The translations under genes were made by a program, and so were the position numbers. From the NCBI GenBank assembly GCA_009809945.1, contig WTPW01000606.1, positions 126,277-190,276 of the forward strand: a stretch of 64,000 nucleotides of DNA, written 5' to 3'. Positions 22,470-34,609 of the stretch are shown here, in pieces (within the stretch, counting starts at the first letter, position 1; every line of letters starts with the position of its first letter). The stretch is from Gigaspora margarita (lineage: Eukaryota; Glomeromycota; Glomeromycetes; Diversisporales; Gigasporaceae). The notes beneath the pieces are model-generated. The model searched no databases and was not told where the DNA came from. It saw nothing but the letters and a program-made list of their open reading frames with translations.

Positions 22470-24440
22470 TTACTCAACATGTAACAAAATCCTTTTAAAT
22501 ATCTTACTATTGCCAAATACAAAGCAAGACTAGCCAAAAGTACTATGCTTAATCACAATATATATAGAATCAAAAATATTTGGGATATACAATTACAACA
22601 TCATCTTTCTACCTTTTTACTTCGACTTAACAATCCTCATTTACTTGGTAATAGTACACATATTTGATTACAACAATTACAAAACAATCTATAGTCTACA
22701 ACTAATATACTCAAATCCTATTATTAATGGCCCCAACAAACACTCTACTACCTTTAAGATAATTTTACTTCTCAATCACCTAGAATCTTCTATATCTGCA
22801 CATACAGAAATTTTACATCTATTTACTATTAACCTACCCTATACTTCACTTGAATCTTTTCTTCATCATTATCTCCAATATACAACTTTTAAACGCCAAT
22901 TATGCTCAAAGCACATTTTATTTCTAGAGAAACTCATCTTTTATGATAATACAACTCTTTTATCTTGGTTACATATTTCTTCTAGAATTCATAATCTTAT
23001 ACCAGGAAAAATACCCAATTAGTTCCTTACACCTGAAAATATAATTTTATCCAATACTACAACTCATTATATTAGTTCCTCTTTAAATCTTTCTAATACT
23101 AATTTACTCTTATTTCAAACCGGTCACTTTAATTCTAAATCTAAACCTTGGCTTATTTTCTATCTTGAGAATGAAATTATAATTGGAAAAGCTTGACGAT
23201 TTAATCACACTACTAATACTATCTCTATAACATACTAGAATATACAAACTGATTATAGTATTATATCCCTTAGCCCTACTTCTGATATATACTGCACTTC
23301 TTGCTCAAGATGTTCTCTTAATTCAAATAGAATCCAAAGTGCCTGCACTTTAGATATATTAGCTACACTATCTACTAAATTTTTGGGTAGTAAAGCCTAT
23401 ACCAAACTTACAAACAAACTTCAACTTAATGCAAATCAACTTGATTTACTATATTCTATTGCATCTTGCCATTTTATTAATACTCCTCCTCTACCCCAAA
23501 TTATAATATACAACAACCCTATTTTAGACATTTTTCTAACCTCTTTAGCTACCACAAAGCTTCAATCTATAGCACAATTCAACTCTCTACTCTCAAATTT
23601 TTGTTTTTATACTGATGGTTCTGTTATCCATATTTCCAACCCAAGATGCTCTATGTTAATTGCATGGATCCAAGCTTTTAATAATCATATTTCTCACTCT
23701 TTCTCTGCTCAAATTCAAAACTGGCCATCTTTATACAAAGCTTAATTAATTGCTATACTATCTACAATTAGTACTTGCCCTCAAAATAGTAATATAGATA
23801 TATATACTAATTCTCAATCTATTATTTCAAAGTACAATACACTTACTTTATATGCACCAAATTACAACAAACTATATTCATACAACTACTGGCCTATTTG
23901 GCACACTCTTCTTAACCTCATCAAATCATATTCTTTTAATATTAAACTACACAAAGTGCAAGCACATAGCAACAATGAATACAACAACAAAGCTGATGAA
24001 CTTGCAAAAACCATTTTTTCTTATCTATCCTTGAATTTCAGCCTATAATATTTACAACTCCTTTTTCATTTTCATCTACAAAAAATATAATATTGAGCAG
24101 CCAACACGCCATGCTATAAAAAATTTTTGTAATGCACATGCTATTGCTATGTGGTCCTCTTAATACAGAATCCAACAAATTATTTCTCTTTATCAACAAA
24201 TTGATTGGAATGCAACCTGGTTATACCTTAATTATAACCAAAAGCATACCTATAACTATACTAACTTTCAACTTTGATCTCAAAAATCATTTCAAATTAA
24301 ATGTATGCTACATATGCTTCTATATTATCATATTTTCTTTCTATAAACCCCTCTCTACACATACATCCTACTTGTATTACATGCAATTAAACAGATCACC
24401 AACTCTACTGGCTACTCTGCCCAGACTCAAATAATATATT
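22470..24440 (+). pseudogene. LINE C-terminal region with RNase H
   Basis: The frame from 22645 to 24010 is continuous apart from stop codons. RNase H motifs are FYTDGSV (first Asp, about 23604), SLYKA followed by TAA and LIAIL (the stop occupies the catalytic Glu position), IYTNSQSII (Asp changed to Asn) and HKVQAHSNNEYNNKADELAK (catalytic His and last Asp, 23950-24008). A terminal zinc-finger-like piece with CITCN and LLCP follows near 24375-24425 in another frame. Stops at 23020, in GKA-stop-RFNH and in ITY-stop-NIQ fit former Trp codons. It would remove RNA after target-primed reverse transcription. This copy is inactive. Confidence 0.75.
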
Positions 24441-24448
24441 TAATATTA

Positions 24449-24912
24449 GGGCACACAAACTTATACTATTGGTTTTCATATCCCGCCCGGGTTAGTAAGA
24501 TGGGGTTTTGAAATTTTAATTTTTTAATATATTAGCCAATAGAAATTCTCCATTTATTATTATGCGAACAAAGCGAATTTTTAATATAGTAAAGATTATT
24601 AATCAATTACATATATAAATAATGATAACAAATATAAAACTTTAACTTTTACTAAAATGTGCCTATAGTGTTATTGATTAGTGCAATATGTTCTTAGAAA
24701 ACAAAGTTAGTCTGTATAACAGTATAAAGAATAAAGTTTAAATTTTTGACATATGAAATTTTTTATCGGGTATCTGGGTCATAAAACAATAAAATTTTTA
24801 AATAAAATTTTTTTTATAAAAAAATTTTTTTATAAAACATTAAAATCTGGGTTGCTGGGTCACGAAAGGTTACTTGGTGATATAAAAGCCAATAGTATAA
24901 GTTTGTATGGCC
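24449..24912. mobile_element. TIR element in the LINE (PIF/Harbinger-like)
   Basis: Termini are GGGCACACAAACTTATAC at 24449 and the complement GTATAAGTTTGTATGGCC ending at 24912, about 24 bp with two mismatches. A 3-bp TTA flanks both sides (24446-24448 and 24913-24915), the target type of PIF/Harbinger elements. The 464-bp length and absence of a real ORF make it a non-autonomous MITE. LINE coding resumes after it, supporting an insertion. Confidence 0.65.
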
Positions 24913-24929
24913 TTATTAAAAACACAATC

Positions 24930-25305
24930 AAAAATTTTTTTTTTCTCAAATCTATCAGATATATCATCCACTGGACTATAGCAACTATTTAACAACCTTA
25001 TAACACACTACTGCTTCTCTTCTACATATTCTACACCTTTTAATACTACAATCTTCTATACTATAATTCAGGGCTTTATTCCTATACCACTAATTAATAT
25101 TGTATCTCAATATACCTTTTACAAAAATGCATCCAATACTATTGTTAAACTCCTTCTGCTCATTTTACAAAACATCCATGAACATTTATGAAAACCATAC
25201 TATATAAAACTTGTACACTAGAAATCTTCACAAAACCTATTACAACAATCTTCACACTCTATATTTACTAAATCTTTACATATTTTCTCTTACAACAAAG
25301 CTCTA
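24930..25305 (+). pseudogene. LINE reading-frame remnant downstream of the nested MITE
   Basis: Plus-strand sequence reads as protein-like fragments: SDISSTGL, LFNNLITHYC, INIVSQYTFYKNASNTIV and YKLVHSRNLHKTYYNN-like segments, with TAG/TGA at possible Trp or Gln codons. It is collinear with the RNase H portion once 24449-24912 is removed. No known domain is recognised in this distal part. Confidence 0.45.
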
Positions 25306-25311
25306 TATTTA

Positions 25312-25960
25312 TCCCTTAAATTGTAACACAGGCAAATTTGCCTGCGTATTTTAAAAATTTTAATAAAATTTTAATAAAATTTAAATATTGATTTTAGCTA
25401 TACCTTTTCTAAGTAAAAAATATTCTTTAAGTTTTGTTTTAGTATCTTTGCTAAAAATTTTTTAAAATTATTAGAAAACTTTAGTATAATCAAAGTTTAA
25501 AGTTCTTGTATTAGCATTTTTATTATTAAAATTTTTCTTTAGATTTTCTTAAATTTTATATTTCCCATCTATAAAAAAAACTTTTACTTCTAATACAAGT
25601 CTTGATTTTTACAAATAAATCATTAAAGTTGCAATAATAAAAGTTATCATCCTTTATATAAACTACAATATTGTCTTAAGAACTATAGCTTTAAAACTAA
25701 AACTAAATAAGATTACAGAGAAATTGTAATAAAATTTTTTAAAAAATTTTTTTCTTAAAGATATCTATTTTTAGCTTATATATAACTTAAAATTTTTTTT
25801 ACAATATAAAAACTAACTTTGCAAAAAAGTAATCTTTATTTTCAAATATAATTGTACAAAGTTTTATTTAATTATCTTGATATTAAAAAAAAGTAAATTA
25901 GAGCAAAAAAAGTGCAAAAACACAGGCAAATTTGCCTGTGTCCTACTACAATCTAAGGGA
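25312..25960. mobile_element. TIR element with TA target (Tc1/mariner-like MITE)
   Basis: Termini are TCCCTTAAATTGTA at 25312 and TACAATCTAAGGGA ending at 25960, flanked by TA on both sides. Each end also carries the palindrome CAGGCAAATTTGCCTG (near 25329 and 25923). About 650 bp long, very AT-rich, no ORF. It interrupts the distal part of the LINE. Confidence 0.65.
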
Positions 25961-25963
25961 TAA

Positions 25964-26310
25964 TTGTATATGCAGCTTACCAGACCAACTATATGAGGAC
26001 AATACTAATACCTGCCCACTTCTTGGGCTAGCACTTAAAAAAATAGACATTTGGTCATATAATTGAATCAAATATAGCTTTTCTACTAACTCAATTTTTC
26101 ACATCCAAATCTAGGTGAGTTTTAACCACTCTAGTAGGTTTAGGTTGCAGATAATTTAGATAGAATTAGTTTATCTATAGTCTGAGTCTTAATTCTTGTA
26201 TAATAACTTGTAACTTGAGAAACCCTATGAGGAATCTCACACATTTTATTAATAAAAATAAAGGCAAAACCTCACCTTAACAACAAAAAAAAATAAACTA
26301 AAAATAAAAT
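25964..26310 (+). other. Probable LINE 3' end
   Basis: Coding-like for about 100 bases (CPLLGLALKKIDIWSYN), then non-coding, ending in an A-rich tract AACAACAAAAAAAAATAAAC near 26280. This fits the poly-A-like tail of a non-LTR element. It is not proven, because no target duplication can be found with the 5' end missing. Confidence 0.45.
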
Positions 26311-27324
26311 TGAAGACTGTAATAGTTATAAAACTTATTTGAAGATTGTATAGATCATACGTTACCCCTTTCTCATGGGGTTAATGATGCTGCCCAAAAC
26401 TCTTTTGTTCCAAAAACTGAAACTGAAACTAGTTTTAAATAGCCGAAACTAATTTCTAAAACTCTGAAACTATGTAAAAAACCTGAAACTATACTAAACT
26501 CCAGTATTATCTGAAACTATTTTGGGAGTATAAACATTCCCTATCAGGGTAGCTAATTATCGGGTATTGTTAAAAAAAATTCTCACACATACCTGATTTA
26601 ATAAATTAAGCACGATTAAAAGAACAGGTTTTGACATACGTTATGTATGTACTAGCTTTAGTACACACATATGTATATGTACAGTACATGCTTGCCGTCA
26701 TATTTTTATTTTATTTTATTATTTTATTTTATTAATTATTTTTCAATAATATGATTGCATTTAAACTAAGCATTCTTAAAATACTTCAGTTTTAATAATA
26801 GCAATTAAAAAATCAAATAAAGTAGAGAAATTTATTTATATTATTTGATGATAGTAGCTTATTGAAGTCCTTGTGAACGCATATGCAATAGTTAATTATA
26901 AACAACAAATTAATAATTTAATTAATCATTTAAAACGTGTCATGGTAATAAAATTTGTATTATTCGGTGAATTGTCCAAGTTGTCTGAGTAACAGCACTG
27001 CATATAGTATTGCTACTTACACGTCTTTGCACATTCATATCAAGCATGATTAACTTACTAGACAATTTTTCAGATTATTAGAAGGTATAACCGATCTCAT
27101 TTTCCCGACAGTTATTTCCTTTAAAAACAATTAACTGACATCATATAGGTAAAAATTTACTAACAATACGTATACCTGCAACTAATCTAATCCTAATCCT
27201 ATGTGCTGCCCCGTATGAGAAATTGCTATTGACAAAATGAACGGCTACAACGTGCACATATATGAGTGATGCACTGTAAGTAAAAATTAACGCTATCACT
27301 AATATAACATCATATGTGCGCATA

Positions 27325-27405
27325 CCTGTAAGTAAAAATTAACATTATCATTAATATATAAATAAAATATATACATCAGTGATAACGTTAATTTTTACTT
27401 ACAGG
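27325..27405. repeat. Hairpin with GTAAGTAAAAATTAAC arms
   Basis: CCTGTAAGTAAAAATTAAC at 27325 pairs with its complement ending at 27405, around a 30-base AT loop. A third, direct copy of the arm lies at about 27276. It is inside the hAT-like element and may be a smaller insertion. Confidence 0.6.
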
Positions 27406-28082
27406 CTTTCCCTATGCATTACCCATATGTAATCATGAGCATTTTTATAACAAGCTGTAAAAGTTTAAATTTTATATAAGCACTGTATGGAAGTGTTAAT
27501 TATTAAAAATCAAAATATCCAGTTCGTTATAAAGAAGAATTTAGTTAAGAACAAAAATTAAATTCGAAAGCATCAACTTTATTTAGAAACTATTAAGTTT
27601 CAATTTTGCTTTATTATAAATAATCGAAACTAGTTTCATCATAGCATAACTTTTTTTTTTGTTAAAAAAAAAAAGAGCTTCATGAAAATATTCATCTGCG
27701 TACTACGAAATATATTCGAATGATTAACTAATTAAATGTTCTGAATGAATTATAACCAGTGTTTAAATTTTGATTTTGTTTCAATATGTGGAATAGCTTA
27801 ATAATTTTTGTAAACATAATAAAAATTTAAAAAATAGATGTGTAACATATATAACACATAATAAAATCCGCAGATTCAAAGAAAATTTTACTTGCGGTTA
27901 TGTGCAAGTATGATACTGTACACAAAAAATATGAATACTACTGTATATGACACATATGCATTCGCATATTCAGTTTACTCTAAATTCAGATTCAAGCTTC
28001 TTCTGAATTGCATCAAGTTTTTTTATAACGAACCAGATATTTTGAAAAAAAAGGTTCTTCAAGAGCTAACGCTATATGTTTT

Positions 28083-28525
28083 ATTTTAAACATTCTTTTT
28101 TTTTATTTTATTTTATTTTAATTATTTTTACTTATTTATTTTATTTTTTTATTTATTTTTTTTTTATTTTATTTTAATTATTTTTTGTTTAATTATTATT
28201 TTTTATTTATTTGTTTTTAATTTTTTTTTCTTTTTTATTTTAAACGTTTTTTTTTTTATTAATTAATAAGTTTTATTTTTTTATTTTAATAAGTGTTTCT
28301 TTTTTTATTTTTTTATTTTAATTTTTTATTAAATGTTCTTTTTTATTTAAACGTTTTTTTTATTAACTTTTATTTTTTTTTATTTTAAGCATTTTTTTTT
28401 TATTTTAAGAGTTTCTTTTTTTTATTTTTTATTTTAGATTTTTATTTTTTTTTTAAATTATGTTTTTATTAAAATATTTTTTAACGTTATTTTATTTATT
28501 TATTTATTTTATTTATTTTTTTTCT
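28083..28525. repeat. T-rich low-complexity tract
   Basis: About 440 bases of TTTTATTTTA-type sequence with only occasional G or C. It is not coding. It sits within the hAT-like element and may reflect a reverse-complemented poly-A or microsatellite expansion. Confidence 0.8.
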
Positions 28526-28678
28526 CTGCGTAGATAGGTTGTTTATGGGCGGATGAGGATTAGTTGGGTGAAAATGAATCTTTTACGAATGGAAGTGTGG
28601 GGTAGATGGATCTTTATGGGTGAAAAAGTAGGGTGATAGATGTTTTTAGGTAAGATTCGTGGGGTATGCGCATATATG

Positions 28679-28760
28679 CAATGGCGGGAATAAAAAATAA
28701 ATTTCCAGTTATTCCTTACTATGGAAATAACCAGAAATTTACTTTTTATTCCTACCATTG
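28679..28760. repeat. 37-bp-stem hairpin (MITE-like or small-RNA-like)
   Basis: The arm beginning CAATGGCGGGAATAAAAAAT (28679-28715) pairs with 28723-28760 around a 7-base loop, with only a few mismatches. The short loop and long stem resemble a precursor-type hairpin, but a tiny palindromic transposon is at least as likely. Confidence 0.6.
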
Positions 28761-29070
28761 ATATAAGTTATGCGCTAGAGATGCGACTGCTATCCATTTA
28801 AAGAAATTTGATTTGTACTGTAAATAAACAAATACGTGAGACAAAATTTGAAATATACAGTATATTAATGCGAATTCATGTATATCATATTTAATTAGAA
28901 TTTATTAGCAAACCAGTTTTGGAGTTTTATTACAGTTTCAGAGTATTGGTATAGTTTCGGGTCTTTAGGCAAGTTTTAGCCAAGAAGGTCATGCCCAAAA
29001 CTGGTAATACCATTTTCAGTTTCGGTCAATCCGAAACTATATAGTTTCGGGCAGCATCATTACATGGGGT

Positions 29071-29372
29071 GTCAAACATTTCACTGACAATCACTTCACA
29101 GACACCCCATTTCACTGACAAATTATTCACTGACAAGTTTATTTTACTGACAGTTCATTCCACTGAAGCTTATTTCACTAACAAAGTAATTCTGGTCATT
29201 GTCATTAGGGTTAGGGTAGGGTCAGGTAAAATTAGAGTTAAAGTTAGTGTGCTTTATAGAAAAAAACTTGTTAGTGAAATGAGCTTTGGTGTCAGTAAAA
29301 TGAACTTTTTGGTGAATAATTTGTTTGTGAAATGGAGTATCTGTGAAGTGATTGTCAGTGAAATAATACGGA
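29071..29372. mobile_element. Foldback MITE with repeated TTTCACTGACA words
   Basis: Arms 29079-29181 and 29268-29364 mirror each other. Both are made of repeated CACTGACAA / TTGTCAGTG units. The centre contains a telomere-like TTAGGGTTAGGGTAGGG tract at about 29203. The left part was split by the 2.7-kb hAT-like insertion, whose 8-bp duplication lies just to its left. The overlapping ORF is an artefact. Confidence 0.65.
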
Positions 29373-29399
29373 CCCTTTCTTATGATCCCCCTTTAACAA

Positions 29400-32000
29400 T
29401 CACCCAATGTATCCACTCAAAGTCAATCCAAACCATGCAAACCATTAAGCCAAAATATCAAATGTTGAAACTACATGGATTGGGAAACCCCTTGTCAAAC
29501 TTCTATTATCTATTCCCCATTTTTACAACCATGCTATTTCCAAACCTTCTACTACTATAACAAAGAATTTATAAATCCAAAAAGAAATATATTCACTACC
29601 TATTCGAATTTAGAAACACCTATTAAAGAAACCTTTGTACACATGATGCTAAAAAAGAGGCACTCTATCTATAAATGCTCTGAAGTGAAAAATTTAAATA
29701 AGAAGTGCACAAGACTTCTAAAAATACTTGCTGCAAAACAAATTGAAATCTTTCAAGAAATAATAGACCAATGGTTCTCTGAAGCCCTAATGATAAGCAT
29801 ATTCCTGAAGCTCTAGAATTTATATTAAAAGTTTTAAAAAATCCAATAAATAATAAAAATAAGACAGAAGCAAAAGAAATTGTACACTTTCCTTTCTATT
29901 TTAAGGTGTTCCTGCAAGAGGGTTGTCCAGTAGAGCCCCAAAGAAAAAAACATCTATTAATGAGGTCCCTAATAATTATTGCATCTCAGAAAACTCTGAA
30001 GAGTTGATGTTAAACCATGGGTATGTTTCAGAAACTAAGTTGAACCATCTGATCAATAAGTACTTGAAATCTCTTGATAATCTTATACCAGAATTGCAGA
30101 AAGGTTGAAAAGCCAAAGACAAAAGAAGAATATAAGGCTGCTAGTTATTATCAAAAATCTGCTAAATTTAAACAGTATGAAACCTGTACTTTTAAAAGCT
30201 AAAGTCAAAGTAATAACAAAATGAAAAGTACTATTAATGATATGAATACTGAATTACCTGAGTCTGAATTTGATGACTTGGTCCTAGATTTCATTGATGA
30301 TTACCTTGTAGAGGAACCTTTGGTTAAAGGAGAAAAAAGTTATCCCAGAATCCTCATAAGCAAATGGCCTTGAAAAAGATGAAAACAAGACATTTATAAA
30401 TTGTCAAAAATTTGTAGAGATTGAGACCGCTAACAGAACTCATATAACTTAATCTTACTATGAAAAAGAAAGTGAGATTAAAAAAGATTGAAGTAAAAGA
30501 ATTAATATCAAGCTAGATGAACACAAAGTATCCAATTATTTTTAAAGATCTGCTGACTTAATTGCTGTTGTATAAAATAATGATAAGAAAGTTAGGATTG
30601 ATCACGAGGATCAGATGAATGCCCAAAAGAATAGAAACAAATTGAATACTGCAAATAAGATAAGAGCCAGCTATGAGAATACAAAATTAACTGAGGTAAA
30701 TATAGGAAGTCAAACCTTATAGTACAATCTGAAACCTGTGGAAGTTGCAGATACAAGCTATGTGATTGGATCAATAGAGTCTAGTTTCAAATACTGAGTA
30801 GAGATTGAAGAAGGTGCCCAGATGGACCTTCGAAAGACTGTCAAGATAGATAATATTTATAAAGCAGAATTAGATAAATTTAATAAAAAGAAAAAAATGA
30901 AAATTGACAATATACCTGTAAGTTTAGAAAAAGTTATGGACAATAAACCTGAGCTAGTTCTTAATGAAGAAGACCCCAACCAGTATAATTCATTTAGAAG
31001 AAATGATTTCTTGACGAAAAACTTAGATGAAGCCTGCAAGTTGTGGATAAAGAAGGTAAATGCATTCAAAAGTATGATTAAGCAGGATAAAAAAAAAGGA
31101 AAAAAAGCAACTGCTACTTTACCTATTTCAAAAAATCACTTAATGGTCTAGATAAAATTTTAAAAGTAGACTCTATGAATGCTAGAGTATTAGAAAATGA
31201 AAAAGATAAAGAAAAGAATATAACAGAAAATTCAAGGTTAACTTACTTCTACAAGAACAAGAAGGAAACACTAGCCAATTTGAAGAGTGATTCCAATGAA
31301 AACAAATGTTTAAAAGCGAAAAACCTCAAAGGCCTTAAAGATAACTAGCGAGAAAATTATGGAATGAAATTTGCTAAAGAAACCCTTAGTGTTGAAGACA
31401 AAATAATAGATAAAAATAAGGTATTCAATCATCATTATAAAGCAGCAGATATGGAAAATATTAATGGGATGTATAGCATTGGATATTGTTATCAAGATAG
31501 ATTTGGAAGTAAAGAAGATGAGCATAAAGCATTTAAGTATTATAAAAAATTGACTGATGCAGGTAGTATCAATAGAATGTCTATAGTTGGTAATTGTTAC
31601 CATAACGAGAAAAATCCAAATAGACCATATACTCCTGAATCTTGCTCTCAGAAAAATACAAGCAAAGAAGAAATAATAGCATATGATTTGGATATGAATC
31701 CTATCAAAGACAAATGCCCTAAAATAAAAGACTTTGAAGTCCTCGACAATAACCATTACCAAAGCCTAAACACAAATATTTGAATTCAAATAAATAGTGC
31801 AAAGCCAGTACTCAAAGATAAAATTGAAAATAATTTTGTAAGCAGAGATCAAATTAAAAGGTTAAGTCTTGAGAAAGATGTTGGTAATAGTTTAGAAACA
31901 AATGTTAGTAATAGAATAGCCATAAGGTATAAAATAAGTAATACTGTATTATCGCAAAATAATGATCATAGGAATTATTTTGAAATTACATCCCTAAAAA
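29400..32000 (+). pseudogene. Decayed gene with Sel1-like repeats
   Basis: A series of plus-strand coding-like pieces in changing frames includes RHSIYKCSEVKNLNKKC, NHGYVSETKLNHLINKYL, ELPESEFDDLVLDFIDDYL, KPELVLNEEDPNQYNSF and, at 31430-31610, a clear Sel1-type stretch: YKAADMENINGMYSIGYCYQ then EDEHKAFKYYKKLTDAG. Sel1 repeats are about 36-residue helical pairs that scaffold protein complexes and are heavily expanded in Glomeromycotina, often with TKL kinases. At least eight stops or frameshifts make it a pseudogene. The N-terminal part is not recognised and could belong to a different gene. Confidence 0.6.
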
Positions 32001-32706
32001 TAGCATACTAGGTTTTGAAATAATGCCTATGCGTGTCCTGAAATAGTGCACACTATATATAGAATACTATATAATCGAATAAAAGTGTTCAACGAATGCT
32101 TCATATTTATTCTTTTTAGCTTTAATTGCTTCAAGAATAACTATTATTAAATGTTTAATTATTGCTACCCTTATCCTAGCAAGATAATAAATTGTTACTG
32201 CCATTCTTTTTGATTTTGATATAATAAATGAATGTTTTATGCACATCCTTTTTAAAGTTAGAAATATAATGGCCTTAAAGTGCTGCATAATAATGCCAAA
32301 AAACAAAGAAAAATAGGATCATAACCCTGTAGTACCAGATAGGCATAAACATCCACGTTAATGTGTGTGAGCTTGTAGCACAGGTTGAAAACTGGATTTG
32401 TAAGTGCTTTGGCTCATTTTTTTGTGCATTTTGGACAGTAAATGGACCAGGTTTTGTAGCACTTTGCTAATCTAAAATTCACAAATTTTGGCATAGATTT
32501 TAAGAACGTTTTGGGGCATTTGCACGTGTTTTTAGACTGTATTGGACTGAGTTTTGTGCCACTTTACATCTATTCCAAAATATGTGCTATTATATAAACA
32601 GTTCTATATGTGTCATTTCAAATACGTGGCAATACTACAAATAGTGCTGATATGTGTCATTCCTGGTATAAAAAATATGCATATGTGTGTCACTACAAGT
32701 CATGCT
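32001..32706. other. Spacer with a diverged direct repeat
   Basis: Contains the AATAATGCCTATGCGTGTCC-type transposon word at 32021. At about 32420-32580 there are two diverged copies of a roughly 110-bp unit with GGACAGTAAATGGACCAGG and GACTGTATTGGACTGAG. A related inverted sequence occurs at about 47360-47430. No gene is supported. Confidence 0.45.
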
Positions 32707-33714
32707 TAGGGATGTTAATGGTGTATAATACTCCAGAGTAACTTAGGTGTATAAGCCACTCCATACCAGTGTGATTTAGGCATCACTTCACTCTGGCTTA
32801 TTACGATATACCTAAAAGAAGTAAATCACTCTAGAGTAATACTATTAATGTAAAATAGTTTATACTCTGGAGCCACTATTATATCAACTATAAAGTGGTT
32901 TATACACTGGAGTAACTATTATATAAATATAAAATCCTATACTATAAAAAAAATAAACTAACATGAAGTTACACAAACTGATTACGCAAAGTACTTCTTA
33001 TTTGTACGCTAATTAGAAAACAGTTTTAATGCAGTTTGTATAATTAAATAGCTTATAATAAATTGGCTATCTTTAGCAATCGCCATTTAATCATAAAAAA
33101 ATCAATCATAGGGGTTACAAAATTGTGCAATAATACTATGCTTAATATTGATATGTTCGTACTTTAACATTCTATTAAATTTATAATAGTCAAATATACA
33201 GGCTGCTAATGCAATTAGTTCATTACTTACCCAATATCACATAGAGTTAAAGTTGGTATTTGATTAGTTGTAGTATATATTATTTACTCAGTGTGATGTC
33301 AAATAGAAGAAACAACTTTTGGACTTGTATATACATTATTTTGGTTATACTGTAACTAGAAACATAGCTTAAGTGCAACTTATAATATTGATAATTGGAA
33401 GATGTAATGTTTTTATAATCAATGAAAAATGAACAAAATTAAGCACATAAATTTTTTTAATTACAAACCAAGCAATTGAATTGGATTTGTACATTTAAAA
33501 TTTAGATTTACTCTGGATTATACACTGGATTATACTTTGGGTTATACTTCAGAGTATGCTCTGACTTATATATTTGGCTTATAATAAATTAATACTTCAG
33601 TGTTTAATTATAGAGTTTGCTCTGAGGTGGTGTACTCTATTGTAGTGTGGTTTTGGGTATTACTCTGGTAGAGTATGCTCCACACCACCCTGGAGCACTC
33701 CATTAACATTCCTA
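32707..33714. mobile_element. hAT-like element, 1.0 kb, perfect 8-bp target duplication
   Basis: GTCATGCT at 32699-32706 is repeated at 33715-33722. The termini are TAGGGATGTTAATGG and CCATTAACATTCCTA. The subterminal regions (about 32730-32930 and 33510-33700) are rich in ACTCTGGAGT-type words in both orientations. No ORF. The TAGGGATG tip and 8-bp duplication fit the hAT superfamily. Confidence 0.9.
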
Positions 33715-33722
33715 GTCATGCT

Positions 33723-34516
33723 ATTATATATATCATCATAAGCATGATACTGTGGACGTGCTATTCTGAACATTCTTGATGCCAACGCATGCCACACGCC
33801 AGTTCACATTTTTTACTGAGTAAATCTACAGGTGATGCTTTATATATGTGCAGGTTTTAAAAAAATAAATAATTAGCTTTTACTATCACTATGTAGAAGT
33901 TCAACAATGGGTTAATTGTTTCTATATATATATATATATTAAGGTTTAGATTTTTATCACAGGTACAGAATAAAAAATCAGGTTATCCCAAAATAGCACA
34001 CATGCGCGCACTCAAAATAGCATGCAGGCATGCATTATTTTGCAGTAATATAGTAACAAAAATAGAAAAAAATAAAGAAAAGAAAGATATAGTTAGTAGT
34101 AGCATAATGTGCTAGATAACTCTATAGATTAGACACTTACTGCCCAGTTGGTCTCCCATTCGAATTTTTAACCCTAGAGGAAATGCTCATTATCCTAAAG
34201 AAATATTAGTGACTTGTGGCCCTTCTACTTTGATATTCAAAGCCCTCACCCTAAACATTCACTATTGGAAGCTGATTCTGCTGTGTTGCTAAACAATGTC
34301 AAGACCCAAAAGAACTTGGCAAAATATTAATGATAATTTCACAGGGGCTCAATGACAAGAGGAAGCAAATGTAACAAATTAAATTTGTTAACATTTTTTA
34401 TTCCTTATTGTTCTATTTTATTCTATACCCCAAACAATATACTTTAATTAATTATACTAAAATAGAAATTATTAAGTGGCTTAGTGGCTTAGATGTAGAA
34501 GAATACTAGTTGTACT
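33723..34516. other. Spacer, partly higher in GC
   Basis: 34130-34370 is less AT-biased than its surroundings and has a short coding-like frame (HSLLEADSAVLLNNVK), but nothing recognisable. A TA microsatellite lies at 33926-33939. Words near 33990-34050 belong to the AATAGCACACATGC transposon-end type. Confidence 0.4.
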
Positions 34517-34590
34517 GCAAACTCACGGTAAATACAGCAAACTCGTGGTAAATACAGTGAACTTGTGGTAAATACAGCGATATCATGATA
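34517..34590. repeat. 20-bp short tandem repeat
   Basis: Four imperfect copies of ACTCGTGGTAAATACAGCGA-type units, decaying at the right. No coding meaning is apparent. Confidence 0.75.
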
Positions 34591-34609
34591 ACTTTAGCGA
34601 ATACACCAT

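Larger units (their letters stand above)
22436..26310 (+). mobile_element. 3' part of a non-LTR retrotransposon, two nested insertions
   Basis: One coding frame (22645-24010) holds the C-terminal part of a LINE-type protein with an RNase H domain. It continues, interrupted by TIR elements at 24449-24912 and 25312-25960, to an A-rich 3' end near 26290. Upstream the element is cut by the TIR element ending at 22435, so its RT core is missing. Stop codons rather than frameshifts dominate the decay. Confidence 0.7.
26382..29062. mobile_element. hAT-like element, 2.7 kb, perfect 8-bp target duplication
   Basis: CATGGGGT occurs at 26374-26381 and again at 29063-29070. Between them the termini are TAATGATGCTGCCCAAAAC and the complement GTTTCGGGCAGCATCATTA. 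Subterminal GAAACT / AGTTTC words are repeated in both ends, as is usual for hAT transposase binding regions. The interior has no transposase ORF, so it is non-autonomous. It is inserted in the left flank of the foldback at 29071-29372. Confidence 0.88.

Noticed and set aside
24753-24992. 79-codon plus-strand ORF
   Set aside because: It spans the right end of the TTA-flanked MITE and the LINE remnant; not a single gene.
29069-29560. 163-codon plus-strand ORF
   Set aside because: Its first 100 codons lie across a foldback MITE with repeated TTTCACTGACA words; not a protein-coding pattern.
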